Assembly: GCF_963966145.1 (NCBI RefSeq)
Contig: NC_091048.1
Span: 27,590,001-27,654,000 of the forward strand
DNA: 64,000 nt
Direction of reading: 5' to 3'
Source: Tenebrio molitor
Taxonomy: Eukaryota; Arthropoda; Insecta; Coleoptera; Tenebrionidae
Part shown: positions 32,816 through 43,524 of the stretch, piece after piece
How the letters are laid out: every line of letters starts with the position of its first letter
Numbering within the stretch: position 1 is the first letter of the stretch
Translations under genes and position numbers: made by a program
The notes under the pieces: model-generated
What the model was told of the DNA's origin: nothing
The model's database searches: none
Seen by the model: only the letters and a program-made list of their open reading frames with translations

Positions 32816-34272
32816 ACTCTGGCTTTAGTTTCAAGTATTTCAAGTATTCAAGTATATAGTCATTAAGGACCGTTCAAGATTTTGTAACTCTTAACTAACA
32901 TTCCGAATTTTCTGATGTTGCTACATTAGTGATCGATCGATTTATATCAAGTTGTTCTAATTTCTACGCTTAATTACGATTTCTGAAAAAGATAACATCA
33001 CAAGTTAAGTTTCCAATAACATTATCACTATGTAAAACAAGAACTCATTGTAACTGTACATCTTATTCCTTTTTATTTGACTGGCGTGTTGTATTGTATG
33101 AACTTATTAAACTAATTAACTATAATGATTATAATTTAATGAACAATTAGTTATTTAAGAATCAAGGGCGGTAAGTGCGTTTACCGGTCAAGCGTAATAG
33201 TATGGAGACCGACTCCCATTATTATCCGAAGCCGGTTCTAGCACTACGCCAGTGATGCTCTATTTATTTCATTATTTTATTTTTTACAAAGGACATATTT
33301 TTTTATAATTTCCTTTTGTAGTTTACGGCCGGCTGTTACGCAAACCAATGCGTTAAACGTCGCTTAATTAAATCGTTAAACACGTGAAAATTACCGATGG
33401 TGAAAAATTACTGTGATAGTTATTTATGTGTTTACGGCATAATGAAGATGATTATATTCAAGAATTTATATAACTTTTTATTTTTATTTTATTTTTTATT
33501 TTTATTAGGTACCTACTTTTTATTTTTCACTTTGAATACCTACCAAAATTGGTTGATAATAATCTTATAACGTATATGAAATAACGTCTAGACTGCTCTG
33601 TCTGTATACTTTGTTTTATATGTATGACAATGTAGTTTTATTTATAATTAAAAAGTGCATGACGTGCATTAGTAAAATAAGATCACCACAAATTTTTCAT
33701 CTTGATGCAAACAGTGCTCCAATTTTGCATTAATTACAGATTTTGAAAAATCTAAATGTTGTTAAAACTTCTGAAAAAATTCACATGGTGTCTAGAAAGT
33801 CTACAAACAAATTGTGAATGCCAATTAGAAATAGTTTTCCATAATTTTAGATTTTTAACATTGAAAAACAAAGTTTTTGTTTACATTTTTTTAATCCTAA
33901 AATCCTATAGAAGCTGATATACAGCGTTATTAACGAGTAATAATGGGCCTTACAAATATTGAAACGCAACCAGTTATACATTTTCATCGTCTTCGTGAAA
34001 CATTTATACAGGATTAGTTACGAGAGACTTCCGATGAAAATTTCGTTATATGCAACCAAAAGTACAAGAAACCCCTAGAACTTGATATTTTGTTTAATTC
34101 GAAATAAGTTAGCAATCCAAGTAGCTTGGCGAATAAGATTAATCATGACACTTAACTCCTCATTGAGGTTATGAGCAAAAGTTTTTACAACAAACATGGA
34201 TATTGCCTATTTGGAAATCGGCATCTGTAAATAAATGCAGCTTGGGCACCATTTTTTTATATTCTGCATATA

Positions 34273-34747
34273 CAGGTGTCTTAAAATTATCGTATTCCGA
34301 GTTCGGGGGTTAGTAGGGGACATCCTGTTGATCAAATAAAAATGTTTAAAAAAAAATTGCTGTCACTTTGAAAACAATATCAAAGTTGCCAATATTTGTT
34401 CAAAAGTACCTGATTAATATTAATCTAGCTATGTTGTACTTCCCTTTTGAACAAAAATTGGAAAAATAAAACTTTTATTTTTTCGAGATAAAGCTGTTTT
34501 TTCAAGAAATGTCTTTTCATTTATATTTTAATATTTTACATAATCATCCTCACCATATTTCAAAATGAATGACAACCATTTATATTTTTTATTTGAAAAA
34601 AACATGATGAAAAGTTTGAACTTTCAAACCCATATATGTTTGTAAAGACCCCACCCCCCTACATTTTTTATTTAATTTTTTCCAGATTCCTGAGATTTTT
34701 CCCTACAAAACCCCCGATTTGGAATACGTTAATTTTGCGACACCCTG
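34273..34747. mobile_element. TA-flanked mariner-type MITE
   Basis: TA|CAGGTGTC..AAAATTA..GTATTCC at the left and GGAATACGTTAATTTTGCGACACCCTG|TA at the right (given in parts) are reverse complements. The TA target duplication and CAGGGTG ends are typical of Tc1/mariner derivatives. 475 bases, no transposase. Confidence 0.75.
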
Positions 34748-34749
34748 TA

Positions 34750-35394
34750 TGAGAATCATATCCTTCTTTTTATCTTTTGTGTACATTATGAAAAATGTCT
34801 TGAAAAATTATGATCAGTTAAAAATGTGAAAACTGACATAACAAACAATGTACATAATTTTTCGATGACAGACCTTTCAAAAATTTTGTGTCATTGAAAT
34901 CATGAAAACATCACCGGTTCAGGAATAAATGGAATTTGATATTAAAGTGCAAGATTCCACAAAAGAGGTTGACATGGCTTGTTTATGGTACCCTTTAGGG
35001 ACTTAAGAATTACTAAAAATGTAGTCAACAGATGTTTCCCAACAATGAGGTGTTTATTTATGACACTGCACTCTTATTATTTATTTTTTTTATTTTATGG
35101 CTCTGAATAAAGTGATACGGGAAAACTGATTGCACACATTTGAAGCCTTATATCAAGGGAATGTAACCCCAACGTTTCATAATTTTTACTAATTTTTTAA
35201 TAGGGTTTTTCGTGCGTGCGGTAAAACTTTAATCACCTTTAATACGTGCACCTGATTTTGCTTCGTGGGGGACTAAAACATTGCATCATGCCGCACAAAC
35301 AACTTGTCCTACCGGTTAATAATGATTCACGTAATAGACGTGACGACCATGGACATTGTCTGTCACGATTTGACACCTCTTCTGCTTACCTAAT
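34750..35394. other. Intergenic, nothing recognised
   Basis: AT-rich sequence, no supported ORF or repeat arms. Confidence 0.4.
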
Positions 35395-35750
35395 TTAAAA
35401 ACAAACAGATGACGTTTGGAGATCCTTGCGGAAAACTCGGAACCTCAGAGCGCTCCACTTGTCCCTTTCTTATTTATCAAAATAAGCAAATCGCGATAAA
35501 GAAACGCAAACGAATATGCTGTATGCAACTCTCCGTGCTCTAGCATGATTAATCTATTTTTATCAGCGATAAGAATATTTTGCCCAACAGTGCGGCGCAG
35601 TTCGAGTTTATTATTCTCGTCGCAAAGTTTAATTTTATCTGTGCAAAGAAAACAAAAGCCTAATATAAAGGAGTAACGTTTCGAAACCTGCTGGACGAGG
35701 TTCTGTTATGTCAAAGTTCGATCCACAAATAACACAGCGATCTGTACAAA
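35395..35750 (+). promoter_or_regulatory. Upstream region of P450 gene C
   Basis: Holds the block shared with 17980-18125 (GGAGATCCTTGCGGAA ... GAAACGCAAACGAATATG), so these 120 bases occur twice in the window. No TATA box was assigned; TATAAAGG near 35662 lies 90 bases before the start codon and may serve. Confidence 0.4.
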
Positions 35751-37399
35751 ATGTTATCAGTTTATTTAGTTTTGTTAAGTTTAGGTGTAATTGTATTGGT
35801 GAAAGTGGTACGTTCTTTTAGTAAGTACCAGAGGAACAAGAATGTACTTAAGCGCATACCAGGGCCACCGGAGAGGGTTATCATTGGTCACATGGGCATA
35901 TTCATGCAAGATACAGGTGAGTACTTTGTAGTCTTAAGTCTCAACTGAATTATCTTTGTTCAGATTCGATGTTCACGAGGATGAGGAACTTTTCGAAACA
36001 GTACTACCCCATCTATAGATTCTCGACGCTGTACGTGGACATCGTGAATTTTTTGAAACCCGAGGACATCGAAGTGAGTACTGGAGAATGTTTTTTGTTG
36101 GGTCAAAAGTTAATTTCTAGTTGGTACTGTCTTCCACGAAACACCTGTCCAAGAGCAAGATCTACACGTTTTTGTATAATTGGTTGGGGACCGGTTTGCT
36201 GACCAGCACAGGTACTCCTCCCACAGAAGCCTCCGCGAGGTTGTGAATAATGTGTTGCAGGGACGAAATGGCACAATCGGCGCAAGATCTTGACCCCAGC
36301 GTTCCACTTCAGCATTTTGCAGCAATTCTTGCACATTTTCAACGACGAGACTGGCAAGCTGGTCGAGAAGTTGGAGGAAGAGTGCGGAAAAACCATCGAC
36401 GTGGTACCACCAGTGACGCACTTCACGTTGCAGTCGATCGCCGAGACTGCCATGGGAATCAGCAGTATTGACGAGCGGCACCAGAAGGAGTACAAGAAGG
36501 CTATCTACGAGATCGGACATATATTTTTGCGGCGGTTGACCAAACCGTGGTACCGCATCAACGCGATTTACAGCATGAGCAAACTAGCAGAAGAGGAGAA
36601 CGCCACAGTGAAGATCCTCCACGACTTCTCTACCAACATAATAGCAGAGCGGGAGAAGGAAAGAACAACAAACGTTTCCCAAAACATGGCGTTCTACTCG
36701 AAGAAGAAGCGCCTGGCGATGCTGGATTTGCTCTTGTCGGCCAAGAACGACGGCGCCGACATCGACTACGAAGGCATCCGCGAAGAAGTCGACACGTTTA
36801 TGTTCGAGGGCCACGACACCACCTCCATGGCGATCTCTTTCATGCTCTTGGTCTTGGCCAACCTGCAGGACATCCAGACCAAGATCCTCTCCGAGATTCT
36901 GAACGTTGTGGGACCCACCAAAATCCCAACCTACGAAGACCTGCAGAACTTGAAGTACACAGAGCGGTGCATCAAAGAGACGCTGCGCCTCTTCCCGAGC
37001 GTTCCCTTCATTTCCAGGTACGCCAGCGAAGAGTTCACAACCAAGACGGGCTACACCATTCCCGAAGGCACCGTCTTGCACATCCACATCTTCGACTTGC
37101 ACCGCAACGCGGAGATATACCCGGAGCCCTTGAAGTTCGACCCGGCCCGCTTCCTTCCGGAGCAAGTCGCCGAGAGGCATCCCTTCGCCTACATCCCCTT
37201 CAGCGCAGGGCCCCGGAACTGCATCGGTCAAAGGTTCGCCTTGCTGGAGCTGAAGACGGTGCTGTGCGGCATCTTGCGCAGGTTCGCCTTGGAAAAGGTC
37301 GACGACATGCACGACATCGAGTTCAGGCCGGACTTGGTGCTCCGGCCGAAGGAAGATGTCAAAGTTAGGATCTTGCCAAGGCAGCAGAAAGTTCAATAG
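35751..37399 (+). CDS. CYP4: Cytochrome P450, CYP4 family (gene C), intron-poor
   Basis: Four exons (35751-35916, 35964-36073, 36121-36211, 36261-37399) give 501 residues. The anchor is residues 1-22 and the hinge KRIPGPPERV. Exons 1-3 match gene A in phase and length, but the last exon of 1139 bases is uninterrupted, where A has three more introns. At the lost intron 4 the protein reads LQSIAETAMG. I-helix REEVDTFMFEGHDTTS keeps the Glu (305). ExxR is KETLRLFPS, the PERF motif FDPARF, and the heme loop FSAGPRNCIGQRF with Cys443. The C-terminus FRPDLVLRPKEDVKVRILPR resembles gene A. GC content and codon choice are clearly higher in GC than in genes B, D and F. A truncated C-type copy is at 48600-48770. 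Confidence 0.95.
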
Positions 37400-37487
37400 A
37401 TGCGGAATTTTGTAAATTTTTAGAAAAATAAAAAATATATGCGTTAGTGATTTTTATGTCAACCAATCTCTCGCTGGACAAACTATA

Positions 37488-37951
37488 CAGGGTGTTTTTG
37501 AAATGCGTGCACAAATTTTAACCACGCGCTACTGGCTTCTTGTGGAACTCGGAAAAAATATCTAAAAAATTCTATTTTTTAAAATTGCTTTTAGTCTTCT
37601 ACATCGTCAAACAACCTCGTAGGTACAATTTCGGCACATTTTAAAAATACACCCTGAATATCATATTTTATAAAACGTACACCAATGCGGTTTCCTTGTT
37701 TTAAAGCATATTTCCTATAGGTTACTTCGCATTGGCGTACATTTTATAAAAAATTATATACAGGGTGTATTTTTAAAATGTGCCGAAATTTTACCTACGA
37801 GATTGTAGGACAACGTAGAAAACTAAAAGTAATTTAAAAAAGTTGTAGCTCAAAAAATAAATGTCATTTTATTTTTTGACATAAAATTTTTTAAATATTT
37901 TTTCCGAGTGTCCGTGATTAAAATTTGTGCACGCATTTCAAAAATACCCTG
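37488..37951. mobile_element. TA-flanked MITE with nested inner palindrome
   Basis: The left end is CAGGGTGTTTTTGAAATGCG, followed by TGCACAAATTTTAA. The right end returns TTAAAATTTGTGCACGCATT then TCAAAAATACCCTG, both between TA pairs. Inside, a second pair of arms (GGCACATTTTAAAAATACACCCTG and CAGGGTGTATTTTTAAAATGTGCC, given in parts) makes an inner palindrome, so one MITE may be nested in another. 464 bases. Confidence 0.8.
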
Positions 37952-38369
37952 TATAAACTTATTTAAATGATCGTCGTTGACCATAATTTAACCGAACAAA
38001 ATTATAAATAGAATTTTAGTTTTACCGGACATAAAAAATAAAAAGGCTACATATAACCTTGTAATGTGGTAAACCGGTTGTTACGATTTCTGAGGGACAA
38101 ATTAAAACGGGCAAGCTCACGAGAGCGTTTTGGCAAAACCACATCCAAAAGTGTACTTAGAAAGGGCATTCTTTCGGTTTAGACGAAAATTTTTTTCTCC
38201 TGAATCCCTTGCACTTCGGGTTCAAATTAAAGCCTCAAACCAATTAATCTATCAAAGATAACATCATTAAAAATGTAAACAGTGCTGTGAAGTTGGAGAA
38301 AAAGTAGTACAAGAGGATAATACGGATTCACACAAGAAGAAAGGAATGAGATAACTACAAGGTTAGTAT

Positions 38370-39805
38370 CGCTATCGAATTCAATTGAGTCAATGCACGA
38401 AACCCTGATTAGTGTGATTACTGAGAATAAAAAATTGCGTGAAGAAATTAATACGATAAAAATAGATAACACGGAAACAAGTAAACCTAAATCGTATGCA
38501 TCAGCTGTTCTTATAGTTAATCCAAAAAAGCAGCAAAAAATACAAACACAAGGCAGCTAGGTTAACAGGAAGTTTAAACTTATGGGAAGAATATAAAAAA
38601 TTAAGGAATACTGTCGTTGGTAAAATTAGAAAAGCTAAGAATATTTTAGTAAATAAATAAAAGTAAGCGGGCAGAAATGTGGAAAGAACTGAAGAAAATG
38701 TTGCCTAACAAAAATGAAACGCCACAAAAATTTATCCAATTTGGAGACAAGAAAGTCGAAAGAATCTGGGTTTCAAAAAAATCATTCATGAGAGGCAGTG
38801 ATGTTAGATATTTGCGATAAATGGCTGAGCGACTTAGAAGAGAAGAAAAATGTGATAGTTGTGTTCCTAGATTTGAGACGGGCCTTTGAAATGGTGAACA
38901 GAGTTCTTCTCCTGAAGAAAATGCAAGCAATTGGGATTGGTGGAAACGCACTGAGCTGGTTTGACTCATACTTATCTAATAGGTTTCAAAAAGTGAATTT
39001 TTGGGGTAGTTATTCTAAATGTTTGAAAGTAAATAATGGCGTACCGCAAGGCACTATCTTGGGACCATTGTTATTTTTATTATATTGGAATGATGTTGTA
39101 ACCTGTGTAAAACATTGTCATTGTAAACTATTTGCTGATGATTCTATGTTATTTATTAGTGGTACAAATATTGAAGACATGATAAATAAATTAAATCAAG
39201 ACTTGGAAACAATATTTAAATATCTTTGCATGAATAATCCAGCTGTTAAAGCCAAAAAATGTCAATGTTTGGTAATTCAAAATAAACACTCATTGGTTGA
39301 TGTAGATAACATGAATATAAAAATAAATAATGCTAAGATAGCAGTAGTGGATCAAGTTAAATATTTAGGTATCATAATTGACAATAGATTAAATTTTCAG
39401 GCTCATGTGCTATATATTCATAAAAAAATGTCAATAAAAACACATTTTTTAAAAAGAATTAGTACAAATCTGTCACTATACAGTGAGTTTTTTTTAAGAC
39501 TGGCCATAGGGTTTTACATGCTAATTTTTCAACCCCCTGTTAACTTTTGTTCCGATGAAAATATTCAAACCATTTTTGGAATAAAGTTGAAAGATTTTTT
39601 AAACTATCGGATAGATTACAATTCAATATCCAAAACTGTCGAAAAAGTTGTGAAAAAAATATTTTTAGGGCCAGTATTTTAAAGAGAATATTGTTGTGTT
39701 AGAAATACTAAATTTGTTTTTAAATTTGTATTTTTTGTGATTGTTTAACTATGGTTAATTTGATTCTTATTGTAATTTTGTAGCAATTTGCTAAATAAAC
39801 TTCTT
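38370..39805 (+). mobile_element. Degraded LINE: ORF1 scrap, linker and reverse transcriptase
   Basis: An ORF1 relic at about 38370-38555 has a coiled-coil piece (ENKKLREEI) and SYASAV. From 38575 a decayed endonuclease-RT linker reads LWEEYKKLRNTVVGKIRKAKN and then MWKELKKMLPNKNETP. An open frame at 38798-39682 encodes 294 residues of reverse transcriptase: VFLDLRRAFEMVNR, GVPQGTILGPLLF, the catalytic FADDSMLF and YLGIIIDNRLNF. The 3' tail ends AATAAACTTCTTCTTC near 39805, typical of CR1/L2-like tails. Most of the endonuclease is missing and stops interrupt the linker, so the element is dead. Confidence 0.8.
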
Positions 39806-40017
39806 CTTCCTCATCACAGTAAAATTTGTACCCAAAAGATAATTGAACAAAAAAGTACTTTGTAGCGGACAGGGTTTAAATACATACATACACATATGGA
39901 TTTTTAATAGCTGTACAATATTAATCAACACGAAGGTATAATTTGTACTTTGTATGTTGTACCTGCTAAAGGTTGTACATATTTTTTTTCAAAAGCAATT
40001 ACATTTCGTCAAACTAC

Positions 40018-40239
40018 GTGTTTAAAGGTTTAGCATTTGAAACCTTAGGCCCTTGGTGCAAAGAAGCCATCGATTTCATTAATGTCATCGGAAACCGACT
40101 TATCGCGGAATCAGGCGATTCAAAATCAAAGAAATTCCTTTTCGAGAGGATTTCCCTTGCCATTCAACGTGGAAACGCTGCAAGCATTCGGGGCACTTTT
40201 CCAGATTCCGCAATATTATCGGAAATTTTTGTATTATAA
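40018..40239 (+). pseudogene. C-terminal scrap of another non-LTR retrotransposon polyprotein
   Basis: The frame reads FKGLAFETLGPWCKEAIDFI then NRLIAESGDSKSKKFLFERI and SLAIQRGNAASIRGT, ending TAA at 40237. The block ETLGPW..A..FI..IG..L....GD......L.QR.S.AIQRGNAAS is the usual C-terminus of RT polyproteins in many insect LINEs. Flanking sequence on both sides belongs to the upstream module of gene D, so the scrap is inserted there. Confidence 0.65.
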
Positions 40240-40325
40240 AACAAAAATGTTTATGTAATTATGTTATAATATAATATTTTAGACACGTTTTATAGTAACT
40301 AATAAATACATTACATATGTACATA

Positions 40326-40690
40326 TATTACAAGGAAAATAAACGTGGACCGAAATAAACGACATTTATCCTTGCCGAATAGAGTTTATTCCTGCATAAT
40401 ATGACTGTCACAGCAAAGATAGCAAATAGTGGAGAAAGTACCCCAACCCCCTGGATACAATAGAACTTTTGGGGTCATCCAACAACAACATACTCGTACT
40501 TATTTAAAATGTATGAAGTAACAGTAAACGAAATTGTTAGTAATTAGTTTTATCTTTTTTTCTTTTGATATTGTCGCCCATATGATAAACTCCACTTGAC
40601 CTTTGAAATCATCTATCGGTCCTCGTAAAATTCTTACTTACCAAATTCTATTTGTGAGCACGGAAGAGAACCATCCGAACGCACCGAAGC
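40326..40690 (+). promoter_or_regulatory. Upstream module of P450 gene D, shared with F and G
   Basis: The order AACGACATTTATCCTTGCCG, ATAGAGTTTATTCCTGCATA, a CCAACCCCCTGGAT block, ACTTTTGGGGTCATCCAACA and GTCGCC(C/T)ATATGATAAACTCC recurs upstream of gene F (52405-52746) and in part at 57190-57330 upstream of gene G. The module looks like a promoter duplicated with its gene. Confidence 0.55.
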
Positions 40691-42376
40691 ATGTTGCTAG
40701 TAACGTATTTTTTGGGTGCAACAGCATTGGTTGTTCTTTACCGCCTGTTAAAAATAATATTCGTGAAAACTAGTCGCGTATACCATGTGCAGAAATTACC
40801 AGGACCTCCTAGATACAACTGGATTTTTGGAAACATGAAACCGCTTCAGAGCACTCCTGGTAGTATCACATTTTGACTAATTTATTTTTAAATAATTGAA
40901 AAAAAGTTCACATTTTCCAGGTTCTAAGGAATTGGGGTCGTTCATTCTACCCCATTTACAAATGCTGGGTGATTTCTATTTCAGTTGCCAACGTGATTTG
41001 TCCAGAAGATATGAAGGTAATTTTTGAATCAAGACAATTTAAATTTATGGATTAATTGTGTTTTAGTTAATTTTATCCGATATGAACCACATAAAGAAAA
41101 GTTTAGCTTACAACCTTCTGCATAAGTGGTTGGGAACTGGTTTGTTAACCAGCACTGGAAGCAAATGGCAATTGCGTCGCAAAATATTGACTCCCGCTTT
41201 CCACTTTAACATCCTTCAAGATTTCATTCTGACTTTCAATGAAAAAGCCGATGAGTTGGTGGAGGTTTTGAAAAGAGATTGTGATAAACCCTACACTGAA
41301 ATTAGTCCTTTGATGACACATTTCTCCCTGAAAATTATTGGAGGCGAGTAAATTTTACAATTCTGGATTTAGATTAAACTTGCAAATTTTAGAAACTTCA
41401 ATGGGGAGGAAACTGGAATTTAACTCTGAGAAGGAAAAGGACTACAAAAGTGCTTTCCACGGTTTGGTCGACATCCTGATTTATCGTATTTTTCGTCCTT
41501 ATTTCATACACATTTGGCTCTACATCTTCACTCCTCACTTTTACAGAGAACTGAAATTTGTCAAGACATTGCACAGCTTCACCACGGAAGTTATTGCTGA
41601 AAGAGAAAAAGATTTTCACAGTGATTCGACTACTCAAAAGAAAAGAAAACGGTTGGCCATGTTGGACTTGTTGCTGACCGCCAAAAGACAAGAAGGACTC
41701 ATCGATAATGAAGGCATCAGAGAAGAAGTAGACACTTTTATGTTTGAAGGACACGACACCGTTTCCGCCGCTATGATTTTTGCCTTGATGATGATCGCCA
41801 ATCATCCCCAAATTCAAGTGAGTAAGTTCAGGGAGAAAAACACAAATTATGATTGTGCCGTAGGAAGAAATTGTCAACGAGATGAAAGATGTTTTGGGAG
41901 ACATCAAGAAAAAACCACAATACAGCGACCTCCAAGAACTCAGTTACATGGAAAGGTGTCTCAAAGAAGTGTTAAGATTGTACCCGAGCGTTCACTATAT
42001 CTCGCGCGAACTTGGCAAAGACTTGGTCACTCACACTGGGTACAAACTGAAGAAAGGCACAGTGGTCCAGTTGCACATCTACGACCTCCACCACAATCCT
42101 GACGTTTATCCTGATCCGGAAAAATTCGATCCTGATCGATTCCTGCCGCACAACTGCGACCAAAGACATCCTTTTGCGTACATTCCTTTCAGCGCGGGAC
42201 CAAGAAACTGCATAGGTCAGAGGTTCGCCATGTTGGAAATGAAGGCCATTCTGTGTGGAATTTTGGGGAATTTTGTTTTGGAAGCAGTCGACACCCCGGA
42301 ATCAATTGTTTTAGTGATAGATATTATTCTCAGAACCAAGGACAGCATCAAGGTGAAATTTATACCGAGAATATAA
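40691..42376 (+). CDS. CYP4: Cytochrome P450, CYP4 family (gene D)
   Basis: Five exons (40691-40859, 40907-41016, 41067-41343, 41393-41817, 41864-42376) give 497 residues. The exon 2 acceptor is the weak gaaaaaaag at 40906, giving PVHIFQVLRNWG in phase and the standard 110-base exon; the stronger ttttccag 14 bases later would shift the frame. Intron 3 has a GC donor (GGAG|GCGAGT); the GT two codons on would frameshift. Motifs: hinge KLPGPPRYNW, WLGTGLLTSTG, WQLRRKILTPAFH, REEVDTFMFEGHDTVS with Glu kept, ExxR in KEVLRLYPS, FDPDRF, heme loop FSAGPRNCIGQRF (Cys443). Exons 3-5 are almost the same as in gene F, exon 1 less so. A LINE scrap lies 450 bases upstream. Confidence 0.92.
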
Positions 42377-43359
42377 TAAATGAAATTCTGTCATAAAAAG
42401 AAGAAATCTTGTTTTAATCCTTTTACCCTTTAATCTTGATTTGGATTGCCTTACAATTAATTTTTTCCATGATGATCGGATTTTAGTGGTTTTTGCTCAC
42501 TGAAAATAGTTAGCAAAATGTTTTGAGAGTTTGTGGAAAGAGGGCGCCAAATAAGTTGTACTGAAAGTTTTTTTAATCTGTTTTGAAAATACTTTCTGAA
42601 TATTAGTAACTAATTTTTGACTTATTTAAATTTGTAACCTGTTATTTAGATTTCAACTGACGAAAAAACGTGAAATTGTTTTCATGAGTTCCCTGTTGAA
42701 CTAATTTTGTAGAAGTTATTGTTTCAGTGATTTTAACAGTTATGAAAAATAGTGATGCAGCTAAGATAATGATAGGTAGGTTGCTTTAGGTTGGTAAAAT
42801 TTAAAAACCCTAGGTAGATATTTTTTCATACTATGTTGGTAACTATAAATTATGACATTTATTTGATTCAAAACAAAATTCAATTGCTTTGAATTCCGTT
42901 CATATTGTTTTATTGGCAGCGTGTTTCATTTATTTATTGATTCTTATTATTTTTACTGAAACATTCCCAGAAAAACAAAACATTTAATAATGAACACTTA
43001 ACCTCAAAATGACAATTCTCACCAAATTTTACACTAAACAGCGTTGCCGATAGTAATTATCGAGGAAAATGCGACGTTGGTGGTTTTTTGACTTTTGAAT
43101 GGACTTTATGTACAGTTTACGTTGATATAACCTCATTTTTTACTCTTGTCATGTTTTTGTCATTTTGATTTAATTACATTAAAAAATAATTATTTGCGGC
43201 ATAATAAGGGGTAGGCAACATGTGGAACCGATGATTTAATTACACTCACGGCAATTAACTCAAAATTCAACAAGTGACAAAAAAAATGCTGCTTGAAATT
43301 TCGATTCCGCGACTCTTTTTTATGATCATCGAAAAAATCAGATCCAATGAAAAGGAACT
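42377..43359. other. Intergenic, AT-rich, nothing recognised
   Basis: Holds the gene D 3' UTR and about 900 bases with no supported gene or repeat arms. Confidence 0.4.
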
Positions 43360-43524
43360 AACTTATTGACTAGCAGTAAAACTAAATAATTCATGCTCAC
43401 TCCTGCTTTTCGTTTTACATCCTTCAAGATTTTATTCAAATCTTCATGAGAAAGTAAAAGACGTGGTGGAAGTTTTCAACGCAAATTGTGATAAACCTTA
43501 CAGAGAAATTAGTTCCCTGATTAC
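43360..43524 (+). pseudogene. P450 exon 3 relic, left half
   Basis: TTATTGACTAGCAGTAAAAC, TCACTCCTGCTTTTCGTTTT, ACATCCTTCAAGATTTTATT, GACGTGGTGGAAGTTTT and ACCTTACAGAGAAATTAG follow the D/F exon 3 (LLTSTGSKW..LTPAFHFNILQDFI..LVEVLKRDCDKPYTEIS). It is cut at TGATTAC (43518-43524), where the retroelement begins. The right half resumes at 46902. Confidence 0.75.

Larger units (their letters stand above)
27380..33990 (+). repeat. Segmental duplication, unit 2 (carries P450 pseudogene B')
   Basis: Direct partner of unit 1 (19840-25440). Unit 2 alone carries the MITE at 27629, the hairpin at 28289 and the LINE ORF1 fragment at about 28860-30470, while unit 1 alone carries an RLE-type retroelement. 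Genes B and B' differ by only a few substitutions outside the deletion, so the duplication is fairly recent. Confidence 0.8.

Noticed and set aside
36547..37368. 273- and 270-codon frames overlapping gene C on both strands
   Set aside because: Out-of-frame shadows of the GC-rich single-exon part of gene C.
41344..41349. GT donor at GGAGGCGA|gtaaat for intron 3 of D and F
   Set aside because: Joining to the only acceptor gives a frameshift and an early stop; the GC donor gives IIGETSMG in phase.
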